Shown here: positions 12,120 to 22,663 of the stretch, in pieces | Numbering within the stretch: position 1 is the first letter of the stretch | How the letters are laid out: every line of letters starts with the position of its first letter | Assembly (NCBI GenBank): GCA_012932295.1 | Contig: JAAONU010000010.1 | Location: 21,402,047 to 21,466,046, forward strand | Reading direction: 5' to 3' | Source: Cyclina sinensis | Taxonomy: Eukaryota > Mollusca > Bivalvia > Venerida > Veneridae | Length of the DNA stretch: 64,000 bases | Made by a program: the position numbers and the translations under genes | The notes under the pieces: model-generated | Seen by the model: only the letters and a program-made list of their open reading frames with translations | Told to the model about the DNA's origin: nothing | Databases searched by the model: none

Positions 12120-14597
12120 AACTGGAAGACGATTTAATAACATTCTACAGACACAGTCACAAATCAGTCCGTCTGTCACCTTTAGTAGAAGAAGACGCGC
12201 CTCTGCTGAAATACTTTGTTATGCCAGATATAAAATTGGTAAGAATACAAAAAGACCATGGTTGTAGGGAAATAGAAAAAATACCGCTTGATTCATTGCA
12301 TGACATGTTCTACAAAGAGGGGGAAGTCTGCAGTGAAGTATATTTGTCAGCAGAAGCAGGGCTTGGAAAAACTTCCTTCAGCAAGAGACTAGCTTTGACA
12401 TGGTGTCAGGCGAAAAAACCAGTCACAGAAGAAAAAGATCTTTTCTCGGAAAAAGAAACAAGTGATATGGATGAATTCGATTTCGTGTTTCTATTGCTAC
12501 TTCGTGACTGTACCAACCAATGTGATATTGATGGCATGATACTGCAACAAAACATTTCAAGATTAGCACATTCTTTACCACTGAAAGACCTCGAGAACAT
12601 CTTGTCAAAAGAAAGATGCCTCATCATATTAGAGGGTCTTGATGAGTGGGCACACCCATCAAAGGAATGTATGCAAGGATGGAATAACCTTCCCCACCGA
12701 AAAACACGTCTAGGTGTTACAGTTCTTACCACTACTAGACCCTGGAAGTAAAGCGTGCTTGGAGGCGAATCAACGTATGTCAGTCACAAATTTGAAATCG
12801 TAGGATTAAACCAGGATTCTGCAACAACTTTAAAAAGAGCAGTCCTCTCTCATTTATCTAACGTGAGAAATGAAGAAGAAATAGAGAAATCCCTTAATGA
12901 ATTTAATGAGGCAGTCGAGACTAGTCAAATTTCGGATCTGGAGGGTAGCCCGCTCCTACTCATGTACCTGCTTTTTGTGTGGTACTTCTACAGAAAGCTC
13001 GGACATACTCAGTGTGAAATATACTGTAACATTATAGAACTTTTGCTATCTCGAACTCCTCAAAAACCATTAAATGTGGAGGGGATCCCTGGAAACAGTC
13101 CACTCTGCTTCAATGATTTGGAACATTGTAGACAATATAATAGATTTTTGACAACTTTAGGTTACCTTGCTTTCAAAACGTTACTCCGTGAAACAAAAGA
13201 AAAATGTCTTGTATTTGATCGGTCTGAAGCAAAAGAATATCTAGATGAAGAATGTTTAAATTTCTCTCTTAAAACAGGAATTCTTTCACAAAGCAAAGAA
13301 TGCGAAGGATTGCTAAAACAGAAAACCAAGGTGTCGTTTGCTCATAAATCCATACAAGAGTTCCTCACGGCACTTTACATGAGCTCTGTTCCTGATTCAG
13401 ATTCAGTATTGATGACATTGAAATCAAAATGTAAATGTGTCGGAGACATTTTAGAAATGTCAAAAGTTCTTGTGTTCATTAGTGGCATCAATGCAAGTTT
13501 ATCATCTTCGATTTTATGTGAAATGAATAAAATCGTTAATGAAGATGAAATAACACGTAAGTATAGGAGTTCAGCAGAACGGATATCTTACACACATCCT
13601 CTGCAGCAATACCAGGATATGTGTGTTTCGTGTTGTAAGGAAATGCCGTTAGACAATGAAGCCAGTTTGTGTTTAGAGGATGTTTTTATTGGTGGCAGCT
13701 GTTACCAAGAAATACACAACAGTCTCCACCTCCTGACTACAAGAAATCAACAAAATATCCGATCTGTTTCTATTGACTTGAATGAGTACCAAAGTACGCA
13801 TGAAGTTATCAAATATTTAGAGCTGAGTGGCCTAGACAATCTGGAAAAAATAAACTATCGGGGTCAGTATGACAATGTTATTTTAGTTCTACTGAAAACG
13901 TCTGTTAAAAGTTTAGGTTTATCGTGTTCATGGTATAGGTCTCTACCGTGTAAAAATGTAAGAAGTTTAACCAATTTAGAGGCCATCTATATCAACAGGT
14001 GTGAGCTAAGTCACAGTGAGATGACAAAGTTTTATCATTATATAACTAGAAGGAAGTGTTTACAACAGATTGAGGTGGCGGACTTAAGCTGTACTAACCA
14101 CAGAAACAAATGTTATGGAAGTGAGCTGGATTTGCGTCAACATTCACGACTTAGTAAGCTTATACTGGACTTAATACCTTTGTCAGAAGTAAATATCAAC
14201 CTTGCGACATTAGACATTAGAAGAGTGTGTGTTGGTTAATTTATATAACCAAGATCTTAAGTGGAATTTCGAAAATCTTTCGGGTGTCAGAAACCAACCA
14301 GAATATACACATGTTGAGCTTGGGGGTTTGGCAATCATGACAATGGCGGCTGTATCATTCTGTCAGCTTGTTGAAGTGGCGGAAAACTTACAACAACCTG
14401 TTGTAGTTGAATTGATGACACTTGATATAAAACCTGAGATAGAATTCATAAGAGAGATAGACAGAATTAAGAACTCACCACAGTTCAGGATGCTGAGGGA
14501 TGGGGAGGGCAAGTATGGCACAGTGTTTAAGTTTGAAACAATTAAAGGAGAAATCAAACAGCAGACAGACTCGAGCCATGTGACATCAATATGCTAA
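12120..14597 (+). pseudogene. NACHT (NLR-like) main exon with a stop and a frameshift
   Basis: Acceptor ATATTTCAG| at 12118-12119; the first codon is completed by the preceding exon (C+AA = Gln). The NACHT domain has a P-loop SAEAGLGKTSFSKRL near 12345-12390 (first Gly of the usual GxxGxGK[ST] replaced by Ala) and Walker B CLIILEGLDEW near 12617-12650. TTTRPWK follows, as in NACHT sensor-1 regions. The C-terminal half is probably the winged-helix/superhelical and repeat part; I could not assign clear LRRs. Two lesions: TAA at 12749-12751 inside NACHT, after which the same frame stays open to 14239; then a shift from that frame to the frame open until 14597, located between 14214 and 14241 at GAGTGTGTGTTGG, consistent with loss of one GT unit. 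NACHT proteins are cytosolic sensor ATPases that oligomerise. Either this copy is a recent pseudogene or the lesions are polymorphic or assembly errors. Confidence 0.75.
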
Positions 14598-14652
14598 AGT
14601 CGATCCTTTGACAATAGTTTGTGTACATATGCGCAACTAATGTAATATTTGA

Positions 14653-14658
14653 AATAAA
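14653..14658 (+). terminator. Poly(A) signal AATAAA of the CARD-NACHT gene
   Basis: A canonical AATAAA lies 56 nt after the last open codon at 14597, at a sensible distance for a short 3' UTR. Confidence 0.6.
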
Positions 14659-15030
14659 GATAACAGACATTATGAGCCAGAACATCTTAAATCATGGTTT
14701 GGGTTAGCGAAGAACTGTTTTATTATCAGTTGTAATGATTACTTAAATTAATATATGTCTGAAGTTTTTCATTTTATTAATTCCTCCTTTGAAACCAGGA
14801 TAGCTTTAATGTAATAAATACATAAGACTCTACATGAATTAGCTGGTATTATTGTATCATTCAGTCAAGTACTGACTCGCCTATTTATTTTATGGCAGTA
14901 GATCTACGCTAAAATATAGTTCCAAGTCTTTCTGTTATTGGTAAACCATTTTGTTAACATGTGCAGTCTCTCAATCAATCGGTCACTCTTTGAATCATTT
15001 ATTCATTTGGCAGAAAAGTAAAAATATTTT
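14659..15030. other. AT-rich intergenic stretch
   Basis: Nothing recognisable between the poly(A) signal and the inverted monomer-array element. Confidence 0.5.
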
Positions 15031-17500
15031 TATGCTCCCCAAAGAGAGAGCATATAGTCGCCGCATTGTCCGTCCTTCCGTCAGTCACACTCTTTGTCCG
15101 GAGAATAACTTGAAAAGCCTTGAAGGAATTTATTTGAAACCTAATATGTTGATAGAGGCAGAGACATAGATAACAGATATAGGCAACTTCCCAGCTAGTT
15201 AAGGTCTCACGCGTGCCTGCTAAGACAGTGTCTTGTAGCAAGTATAACTTGTTAACGGGTTGCCAAATTGAATCAAATTATACATTTTCTTAAAGCCTAG
15301 TCATTTGTCTATTGCTGCAGGTAAAATAATTTTAGTCTTGGTAAAAATAAATGATGCATCACGTGCTAAAGAGAACTGCAACTTAATCATTTTTCACAAA
15401 ACTATAAAGATGGTGAAAAACTGGGATAGTGGGTATATTCTGCCAAGTTATATTAAATTAAAGGGCTAGAAAGTTGCCAATATTATAACTTGCAGCTATA
15501 GACGACTGTTTAAGCTTTCAAATGATGTATACCTTAAAAGGGTCGAACAAATAGCCATCGAGTTTTAATTGCTACAAAATGCCTATTTTTTTCACTTTTT
15601 GAGAGGCATGTGCGCTATTTCAATGGAGTAAATAGGAGTGCTTATCTCTGTTATCTATGTCTCTGATAGAGGCCTGTGCAAGGAAGTGCAGTGTCCAAGG
15701 ACAATAATTCCGCCCTGCATAATTTTTGAATTATCTCCCTTAAAGTAGTAATACTTGTCCAGGATATATAACTCCTAAACTGTCCAGGATATCTCATTGA
15801 AACTTCACATAGTTAAAGAGACTAGTCATGGAAATTGCAGTATCAAAGAACTATAACTCTAATTTACTTAGTTTTTGAATTATCTCCCTTTATAATACTT
15901 AATAATGCTTGTCCGGATATTAATTTGAAAAGTATTGAATTTGATTAAAACTTCACACAGTCATAGATACTAGTGAGTGAAAGTGCACTGTTTAATAATC
16001 ATATGTCTACCTGGCTTAGTTTTTGAATTATCTCCGTTAATGATACTTAAAATGTCACACTCTTGTCAGGAGAATAACTTGAAAAGTATTGAAGAAATTT
16101 GATTAAAACCTTATACATTGATAGAGATCAGTGAGAGAAAGTGCAGTGTCCAAGAACCATAATTCTACCTTGCATAATTTTGAGTTAATAATGCTTGTCC
16201 AGAATATAACTCCTAAACTGTTTGTGGTATCTGATGTAAACTTCACACAGTTATAGAGACTAGTCAGAGAAAGCGTAGTCAAAGAACCATAACTCTACTT
16301 ACTTAGTTTTTGAATTATCTCACTTTATAATACTTATAAAATGTTTGTCCGGATATTAATTTGAGAAGTATTAACGCAATTTGATTAAAACTTCACACAG
16401 TCAAAGATACCATTGAGTGAAAGTGCACTGTTTAATAACCATAGTTCTACCTTACTTGATTTTTTATTATCTCCCTTAAAGATACCTAAAATGTTTAATA
16501 ATGCTTGTCCGGAGTACAACTTATTGATATCTCATTGAAACTCCACACAGTAAAAGACATTAGTGAGAGAAAGTGTACTGTCAAAGAACCATAACCATAC
16601 ATTACTTAGTTTATGAATTATCTCCCTTTATAGTACCTAATTATGCTTGTCCGGAGAATAACTTCAAAACTATTAAATGAATTTTAATAAAACTTCACAC
16701 AGTGATAGGGAAAAGTGAGAAGAAATGCAGTGTTTCTGAACCTTAATTCTACCTTCCTTAATTTTTGAATTATCTCCCTTAATGATGATTACAAAAGTTA
16801 AATAATGCTTGTCTGGAGTATAACTTCTAAAGTATCAATGATATCTCATCATATCTTCCCACGCTTATAGAGACTAGTGAGAGGAAGTGCAATGTTAAAA
16901 AACATTACTCTACATTAGTTGGATTTTTAATTATCTCCCTTTATCCTTTATAATACCTAATACATGTAATGCTTGTTAGAAAAATAACTTGAAAAGTATT
17001 GAAGGAAATTGAATAAAACTTCAAACAGTTATACAAGTGCAGTGTTTAAGAATAATCACTTTATATCATTTAGTTTTTTTAATTATCTCCCTTTATGAAA
17101 CTTAATATAGCAACCCCGATCGATAGATAAATCAATGGCTTATCAGCTGGAATTCAGGAGAACAACATTGATTATATGAAGTACAGGACTACTTTTTACA
17201 CCTGCTAGCCAAGCACTTGACATCTCTTGTTGTGATTATAAAAATTCTGGCAAACATTCACAGATTAAACAAGTGGCAGGTAAATTTTGCAATAATTCAA
17301 CTGCCCTTACAAATTAAGTTTTTCATACTATAAATCATCAAATATGTTTCATCATGGTTATCCTTACTATAACTTAAAAAGTATTTAATTTCACGTGTCA
17401 TTGAAATACCATTGATAGCACATTTCATACTTTTCTGCTATTCTAAACAAAAAAAAAATACTTCGGGGGGCATTATTTGGTTTTATCAATTTCTTTTTTA
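15031..17500 (-). mobile_element. Monomer-array element, inverted larger copy
   Basis: Reverse complement of the 5575-6832 element. It starts at TATGCTCCCC (15031) with the CCGTCCTTCCG terminus, runs through about eleven diverged units of roughly 150 bp (AATTATCTCCCTT near 15735, 15885, 16035, 16470, 16620, 16775, 16940, 17090), and ends with GGGGGGCATTATTTGG and TTTATCAATTTC by 17500. Within the last part, TTTCATCATGGTTATCCTTACTATAACTT matches the unique start of the left copy in inverse orientation. Copy number differs (about 11 versus 7), as expected for unequal exchange. It carries a 507-bp insertion at 15159-15665. Confidence 0.7.
15159..15665. mobile_element. 507-bp MITE with 19-bp TIRs and 7-bp TSD
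   Basis: Perfect inverted ends CAGAGACATAGATAACAGA (15159-15177) and its complement ending at 15665 are flanked by ATAGAGG on both sides (15152-15158 and 15666-15672). The insertion splits a monomer of the array element; removing it and one ATAGAGG restores a typical unit (..TTGATAGAGG then CCTGTGCAAGG). No coding capacity was seen, so it is non-autonomous. The superfamily is uncertain: CAG..CTG ends suggest a hAT-like origin, but the duplication measures 7 bp rather than 8. Confidence 0.85.
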
Positions 17501-17761
17501 ATGTTTGAGGTATTACAGTTTTTCTGTCACTTGTATAGATCATCTTTTAATTACATGTTCATTTATTCTATCATTCAATGATTTATTCATATCGTTGATA
17601 TACCATTCTTTTTTTATATTTATTTACTTATTTCTGTATTTGTTTTATTTATAGATCCTGTTAGTTTGTTAATCTGTCTGTTTGTTCAGTGATACCTTCA
17701 CAATATATACAAAAATGCATTTCCCTTGGAAATCCAATTTGTCGCCTTTTTTCAATCATTT

Positions 17762-18740
17762 AATCAGGTGAAGACGTTCTACATGATACAAGACTACAAC
17801 GAAATTTTATAATATCAACATACTGAAGGTATTCCTCAAGCACAAGACTTTGCTTGAAATCTTTATATAAAAGTAACTTTCTATCGTTATTTACTTCGTC
17901 GCTCCAGAGCTGCAAATACTGATCTCTGAGCCTATTAACATACTGGTTTATAAATAAGGATTATCAATTGAACCAAATATAATCAAATCCATTAAAGAGG
18001 CTGTACTCCAGATTTGACATAATTTTTTTTTCCCATAAATTATATATTTAGATGCGTGCAATTATAACAACATAATATTTTACTTCAAAACTGATTATAA
18101 AAGTCAAAATAGAATAAAAAAAATATTTTCGCTTCAGCCTGATTTGAACTCTGGACCCTCATGTTTACAAAATATTTCCAACGCCTTTACTGTCACCACC
18201 ATCGCCGCATGTTATATTACAGATATTTACTTTAAATCTTATACGATATAGTTATACCGTCGCGTTACGGTATAGCACTTTGAAAGGGAAAAAAATCAAT
18301 TTATAATGTAATTATTTGACTTATTTTTTGTCAGTAAGTTATTTTTTAAGCATTAGTCATAAATATTACAAGAAATTTATAATACAAGAAAATTTTCTTT
18401 TTTTGTCATCTGGAGCACAGCCCCTTTAAGAAATAAGTTTAATCTTAAGGTAGATACCCAATTATTGTATCCAAGACTATCCAAGTGTTTAAGCATTATG
18501 TAACATTTTTACATATCTATTGCTAGGCTATTTAAAATACCAATCAAATATTTTACACATCATTTAGAAGCTACGATGTATAAAGTAAAACTAGCACACT
18601 TTTAAAGAAACATTCATACATCTCTTACAAGCGTAGGTGTGAACACGTTCTACACTATATCAAGTCTCTAGTCCCCATAACTCTGAGCCATATAACAAAA
18701 TAGGTGATATCTTTGCATCAAATATTTTAATAATAATATA
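17762..18740 (-). mobile_element. Decayed LINE 3' fragment, split by a MITE
   Basis: On the minus strand 18730-18650 reads FDAKISPILLYGSELWGLE, the conserved block near the C-terminus of many non-LTR reverse transcriptase ORFs, with stops after it. After the MITE at 17996-18425, the sequence at 17965-17770 resumes as NRLRDQYLQLWSDEV, KLLLYKDFKQSL and RFRCS-like text (KFRCSLVSCRT), matching the usual end of such ORFs. The two halves belong to one old element interrupted by the MITE. Many stops and shifts make it inactive. It is a different lineage from the LINE at 7.2-9.7 kb. Confidence 0.6.
17996..18425. mobile_element. TTAA-flanked MITE family B, copy 1, with tRNA-like core
   Basis: Ends AGAGGCTGTACTCCAGA and CTGGAGCACAGCCCCT form about 16-bp TIRs directly flanked by TTAA (17992-17995 and 18426-18429), the piggyBac-type target. 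Inside are an A-rich part, a minus-strand tRNA-like B box (complement of TGATTTGAACTCTGG near 18140) and a GC hairpin ATACCGT-CGCGTT-ACGGTAT near 18254-18273. A closely matching copy lies at 29919-30346. It is inserted into the LINE remnant at 17762-18740. Confidence 0.85.
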
Positions 18741-20280
18741 ATATATAATATTTTATAAGACATTGGTTATAAGTTATACATATTTTTCAAAAGTGCTACA
18801 AGCACTTTTTTTACCTATTATTAATCTGATATTTTTCAATTTTAATGGAACATGGTCAGTGTTTGTCCTGAAAGTTTATTCGATGGGTTGAATACTGGCA
18901 CACATTTGGTCAAAAACTAGATCACTAGCTAAGTTCAACTGAAATTGTTGTAAAATCGTTCTTCATAAACTAGACGATTTCTAGGTCTCTTAAACTGGGT
19001 CAAGTTATTGACAAGGCCTGTGTCACAGGCAGATATCAGTAGTGAGCGGTACAGGGCAATCATTACCCTCTTGTGTTTTTTATTAGTTTGTTTGCAATTC
19101 AATTCAATTGTGTGTGTATCTGTTTATTTTTTTAATTTACTTTTAAACTTTCATTCAAAAACTGTTTATTGTATATTGACTTTTTGTTCTATCCGAATGA
19201 AATGATTGTACATTTGTATATCTTCTTTTTTCTTATTCATTTTCTCTTTCTGTGGCCTTTATTAATTCATTAAAGTTTTTTTCACTTTCATTGCTTAATT
19301 AATCTTTAATCATCTGCACTGAAAGTAATAACTTTCTGTGCAGTGATGTCAGTCCATAATTTTAAAGTCTGCTTACTGGCTCACCGGAGCCAGGAGCCCA
19401 GAGAGGACTATTCCAATACCATTCCATATGTTTTCTGTCGTCCATTGTCCACCACTTGCTTTAAACAAAATCTTCCTTGAGATCAATGAGCCAAAGTTGA
19501 TGAAACTCGGCAGGGATGTTCCTTTCAAAGTTACCAAACTTTATTTATAAAAGTTGTCCAAAGAATTTCTTTCCACGAAGTGTTAAGTATGAACTTTTGA
19601 GTTTGTTTATTGTTAATCTTCTGTTGTTTAAAAGTTTAAGACTTTTCTTCACTGAAACTGAAGAGCCTGGCATAATTATATAAAAGATATCTGGTATACA
19701 GCCTTGTTCAGTCGATCTTAGCAAAATTGTTCAAATGATTGCACAAGGGTCAAAATTGACTCTGCATCAGAGCAGTCACTTTTTTTTACATTGACTGCAG
19801 AAGGAAAAAATAAAAAAATCGTCTATGTAGAAATCAAAAGGCCTAGAGTATGTATTAATGTTTTACAGAAGTGTTCCAAAACAGTTTCTTAACTTTAACG
19901 TTTGGATTTTTAATGCTCCAGTTGAACACCACAGAAGAAAAAATAGTTCATTTGCAAAATTGCAGGAGTTGTGCACAGACGCAATATGAAGTAAAATTGA
20001 ACAAAGGGAAAGAACTTTACCATAAATTATCAAATCGGAAAAGCCTGAGTACTAAGTATATGTCCTGCATGATCATTCTGTAATGCATGAGAAATGCAGG
20101 AGTTGTGCACAGAAGCAATATTAAGTAAAAATTAACAAAGGGCAATAACTATGCCAAAATAATCAAATTGCAAAATGCGGGAGTAAGTGCGCTGCGGCAC
20201 TTGATAATGATCATTGTGTGACGAAAGAAAGATTGTATCCGAATAATCAAGAACAGTTCTCTATATTTTTCAAGAGGATT
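18741..20280. other. Intergenic repeat-rich stretch
   Basis: AT-rich DNA. From about 19370 there is text typical of bivalve dispersed repeats (GGCTCACCGGAGCCAGGAGCC hairpin near 19377-19400, TTGATGAAACTCGGCAGGGA, and GGAGTTGTGCACAGA repeated near 19966 and 20098). No exon could be supported. Confidence 0.45.
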
Positions 20281-20284
20281 GGAA

Positions 20285-20455
20285 TCACTGAAATACTTAT
20301 TTATTCATGTGGCATATTCTATTTTATTTGGCATATTCTATTTCGTTTGACACATTCTATTTCATTTGGCATATTCTATTTCATTTGGCATATTCCATTT
20401 CATTTGGCATATTCTATTAGATTTGACATATTCTGTTTCATTTGTGCACATTCAG
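20285..20455. repeat. 18-bp tandem repeat
   Basis: About nine units of CATTTGGCATATTCTATT with variants (TTTGACATATTC..). The period is a multiple of three, so the array is open in one frame (Phe/Ile/His-rich), but there is no sign of a real gene. Confidence 0.85.
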
Positions 20456-20943
20456 AAATAAATAAAAAGTTCAGTCATGCACTCAAGCCCAAAAAAGTAA
20501 AATCAGTACTTCGTTGTAAAATCAAAACTTCTTTCTAAAATCATCTCGTCTGTCTAAAATCTGTACTTCATTATAAAACCAGTATTGTAGCCTTTTTTTT
20601 TTACTTTTCTTATTTCAATCCCAATGGAACCTGCATGCAAGTTTGCAAACAGTTGAATGGCAACTGTATAATATAACTGCAAAAACAAGAAAGTTTGTCA
20701 GAAGGTCAAGGTCAATGCCGGTTAAGGTTAAAGTTTAAATCTGCATGGAAAATTAATAATATAGTTAACATTTCTGTACTGTAGATTTGTTTCTACATAG
20801 TTCAATGTAAATCAACTGACCCTCGCTTAGGGTCAACTTTGACCCGAGGGAAATAATTTTAGCATCATTGTAGAGGTCAGCTATACAATGTTACATACCA
20901 AATTACCTAAAGTCTAAGCTTTATGGTTTCTGACAAAAAGATT

Positions 20944-21310
20944 TTCAAAGATTTTATATTTTACACATATAGAACACCCGGGCAGGGCTAATTCTGGCGC
21001 GACTGTAGCTCAATGAAGCATAGGCCGATCTTCTTGCAAGTAGTATCAAATTAAAATACACGGTACAAGGTAACAATTGAGAATTCTCCCACGGCTGTTT
21101 TTCTTCGGGATAGTGCAGGAGAATTCCGTGTGTTTGAGGCTTCAAAACACGGCGTATAGAATTTACTATATATATAACGTATACTTTATAAGCACGCAGT
21201 TCCACCGGGTGGACAGCGAACGACAATATCGTGCCAGAAAGTGTTGCCCAGAGCTGCACCGTATAGAACTTCGTTCAGTGTGCACGCCCACATCAGAAGA
21301 AAGAAAAAGG
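20944..21310. other. GC-richer block of unknown nature
   Basis: This block stands out from the AT-rich surroundings. It has inverted repeats GAATTCTCC/GGAGAATTC (near 21081 and 21117) and CCGTGTGTTTGAGGCTTCAAAACACGG. On the minus strand one frame reads VLYGAALGNTFWHDIVVRC then PPGGTAC before a stop, which looks protein-like, but neighbouring frames are also open and no clean acceptor was found. It could be a decayed exon or a MITE. Confidence 0.35.
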
Positions 21311-21536
21311 TAAACTGTTTGAACAATCTTGGCAGAGGTCAACTACACAATGCTACACACCATTTGTTATTTTTTACTGAAGGCCGTGTAGTTTCAGAAA
21401 AGTTCTTAAAATTCAAGTGACCTCCTGGAGGAGTGATTTTTGACCCAGGGACAAAATATAGATGTTCATATAAAATGTTGCTACATACCAAATCTTTAAA
21501 AAAAAACAAAAACAAGAAACATCGAAATGCGACGAA

Positions 21537-22331
21537 ACCAGGTTTTCAACATTATTGTTACACAAAAGCTTTGTCATCAAGTGCACACAATGAACCATGC
21601 TACACAATAGAAAAGTGATAATTTCATATCATATTCTTACTTTTTTGTTACCAGTATATCCAGCAGTCAAGGATAAAAGTTACATTCTGAAAACTGCTCA
21701 AGTAAACATTTATTATGCATTTATTTATAATATTACCATAGCAAATCAAGCTGGAACTATATGTTACAGTGATTTACGCTTGTAATATGACTTTGATCAT
21801 AACTAAAAATTGTAGGCTGAAAAATGCATTTATGAAAAAACAAAGGGCCATAATAAGGTCAAAAATTACCGAATCACACAAACCTCGAAAATATGCGCCA
21901 GGGCACTTGATGACAAAGCTTCTGTGAAAGTTTGGTCAAAAGCCCTTGAGAAATGTAGGAGGAGTTGCGCACAGAAGAAATTGTTCACTATATATCCCAT
22001 ATAAGGAAAAAAACAAAGGGCCATAATAAGGTCAAAAATTACCGAATCACAAAATCTCGAAAATACTCGCCAGGGCACTTGATGACAAAGCTCCTGTGAA
22101 AGTTTGGTCAAAAGCCCTTGAGAAATGTAGGAGGAGTTGCGCACAGAAGAAATACCCCGACAATATGCGCCAGGGCACTTGATGACAAAGCTTCTGTGAA
22201 AGTTTGGTCAAAATCCCTTGAGAAATGTAGGAGGAGTTGCGCACAGAAGAAATTGTTTACGGCCGCCCGCCCGCCCGCCCGCCGACATACCTCAATCTAA
22301 TAACCAGTTTTTTCCTTCGGAAAACCTGGTT
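21537..22331. mobile_element. TIR element with internal tandem units
   Basis: The ends AACCAGGTTTTC (21537) and GAAAACCTGGTT (to 22331) are inverted repeats. Inside, a unit containing GCCAGGGCACTTGATGACAA and GTTTGGTCAAAAGCCCTTGA occurs three times (near 21896, 22069, 22168), each followed by GAGAAATGTAGGAGGAGTTG. A (GCCC)n run lies at about 22264-22283 before the right end. Open frames in this stretch on both strands are products of the repeated unit. This is a common non-autonomous repeat design in bivalves. Confidence 0.7.
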
Positions 22332-22663
22332 AAAAACCTCCGGGCCTAGTTGTTGTAGACAAAAAGATTTTTAAAGTTTTTTCCTTTCGGTTGCTATAGC
22401 AACCACAGTTCTGCGTGGAATTGAATTCTTTCAACAGCATCGTGCATGGAACATCTCTGTGAAGTTTGATCAGAATCTGTGAAAAGGTTTAACTAGATGT
22501 TGTTTCAACTGTGTAGGCCTACATTTATGTATGCATATCAGGTTTAAAGCAAAAATGTTGACGACGGTTGCAGGACAACCAAACTACCACATTAGTTCAC
22601 TTTTGATTACTTCATGCTCAGGTGAGCTTAAAAAGGGACAATAGTTTTCTGCATTAATGCAAT
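22332..22663. other. Short intergenic stretch between two elements
   Basis: Non-coding, with dispersed-repeat flavour (TTGATCAGAATCTGTGAAAAG). Nothing more can be supported. Confidence 0.4.
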
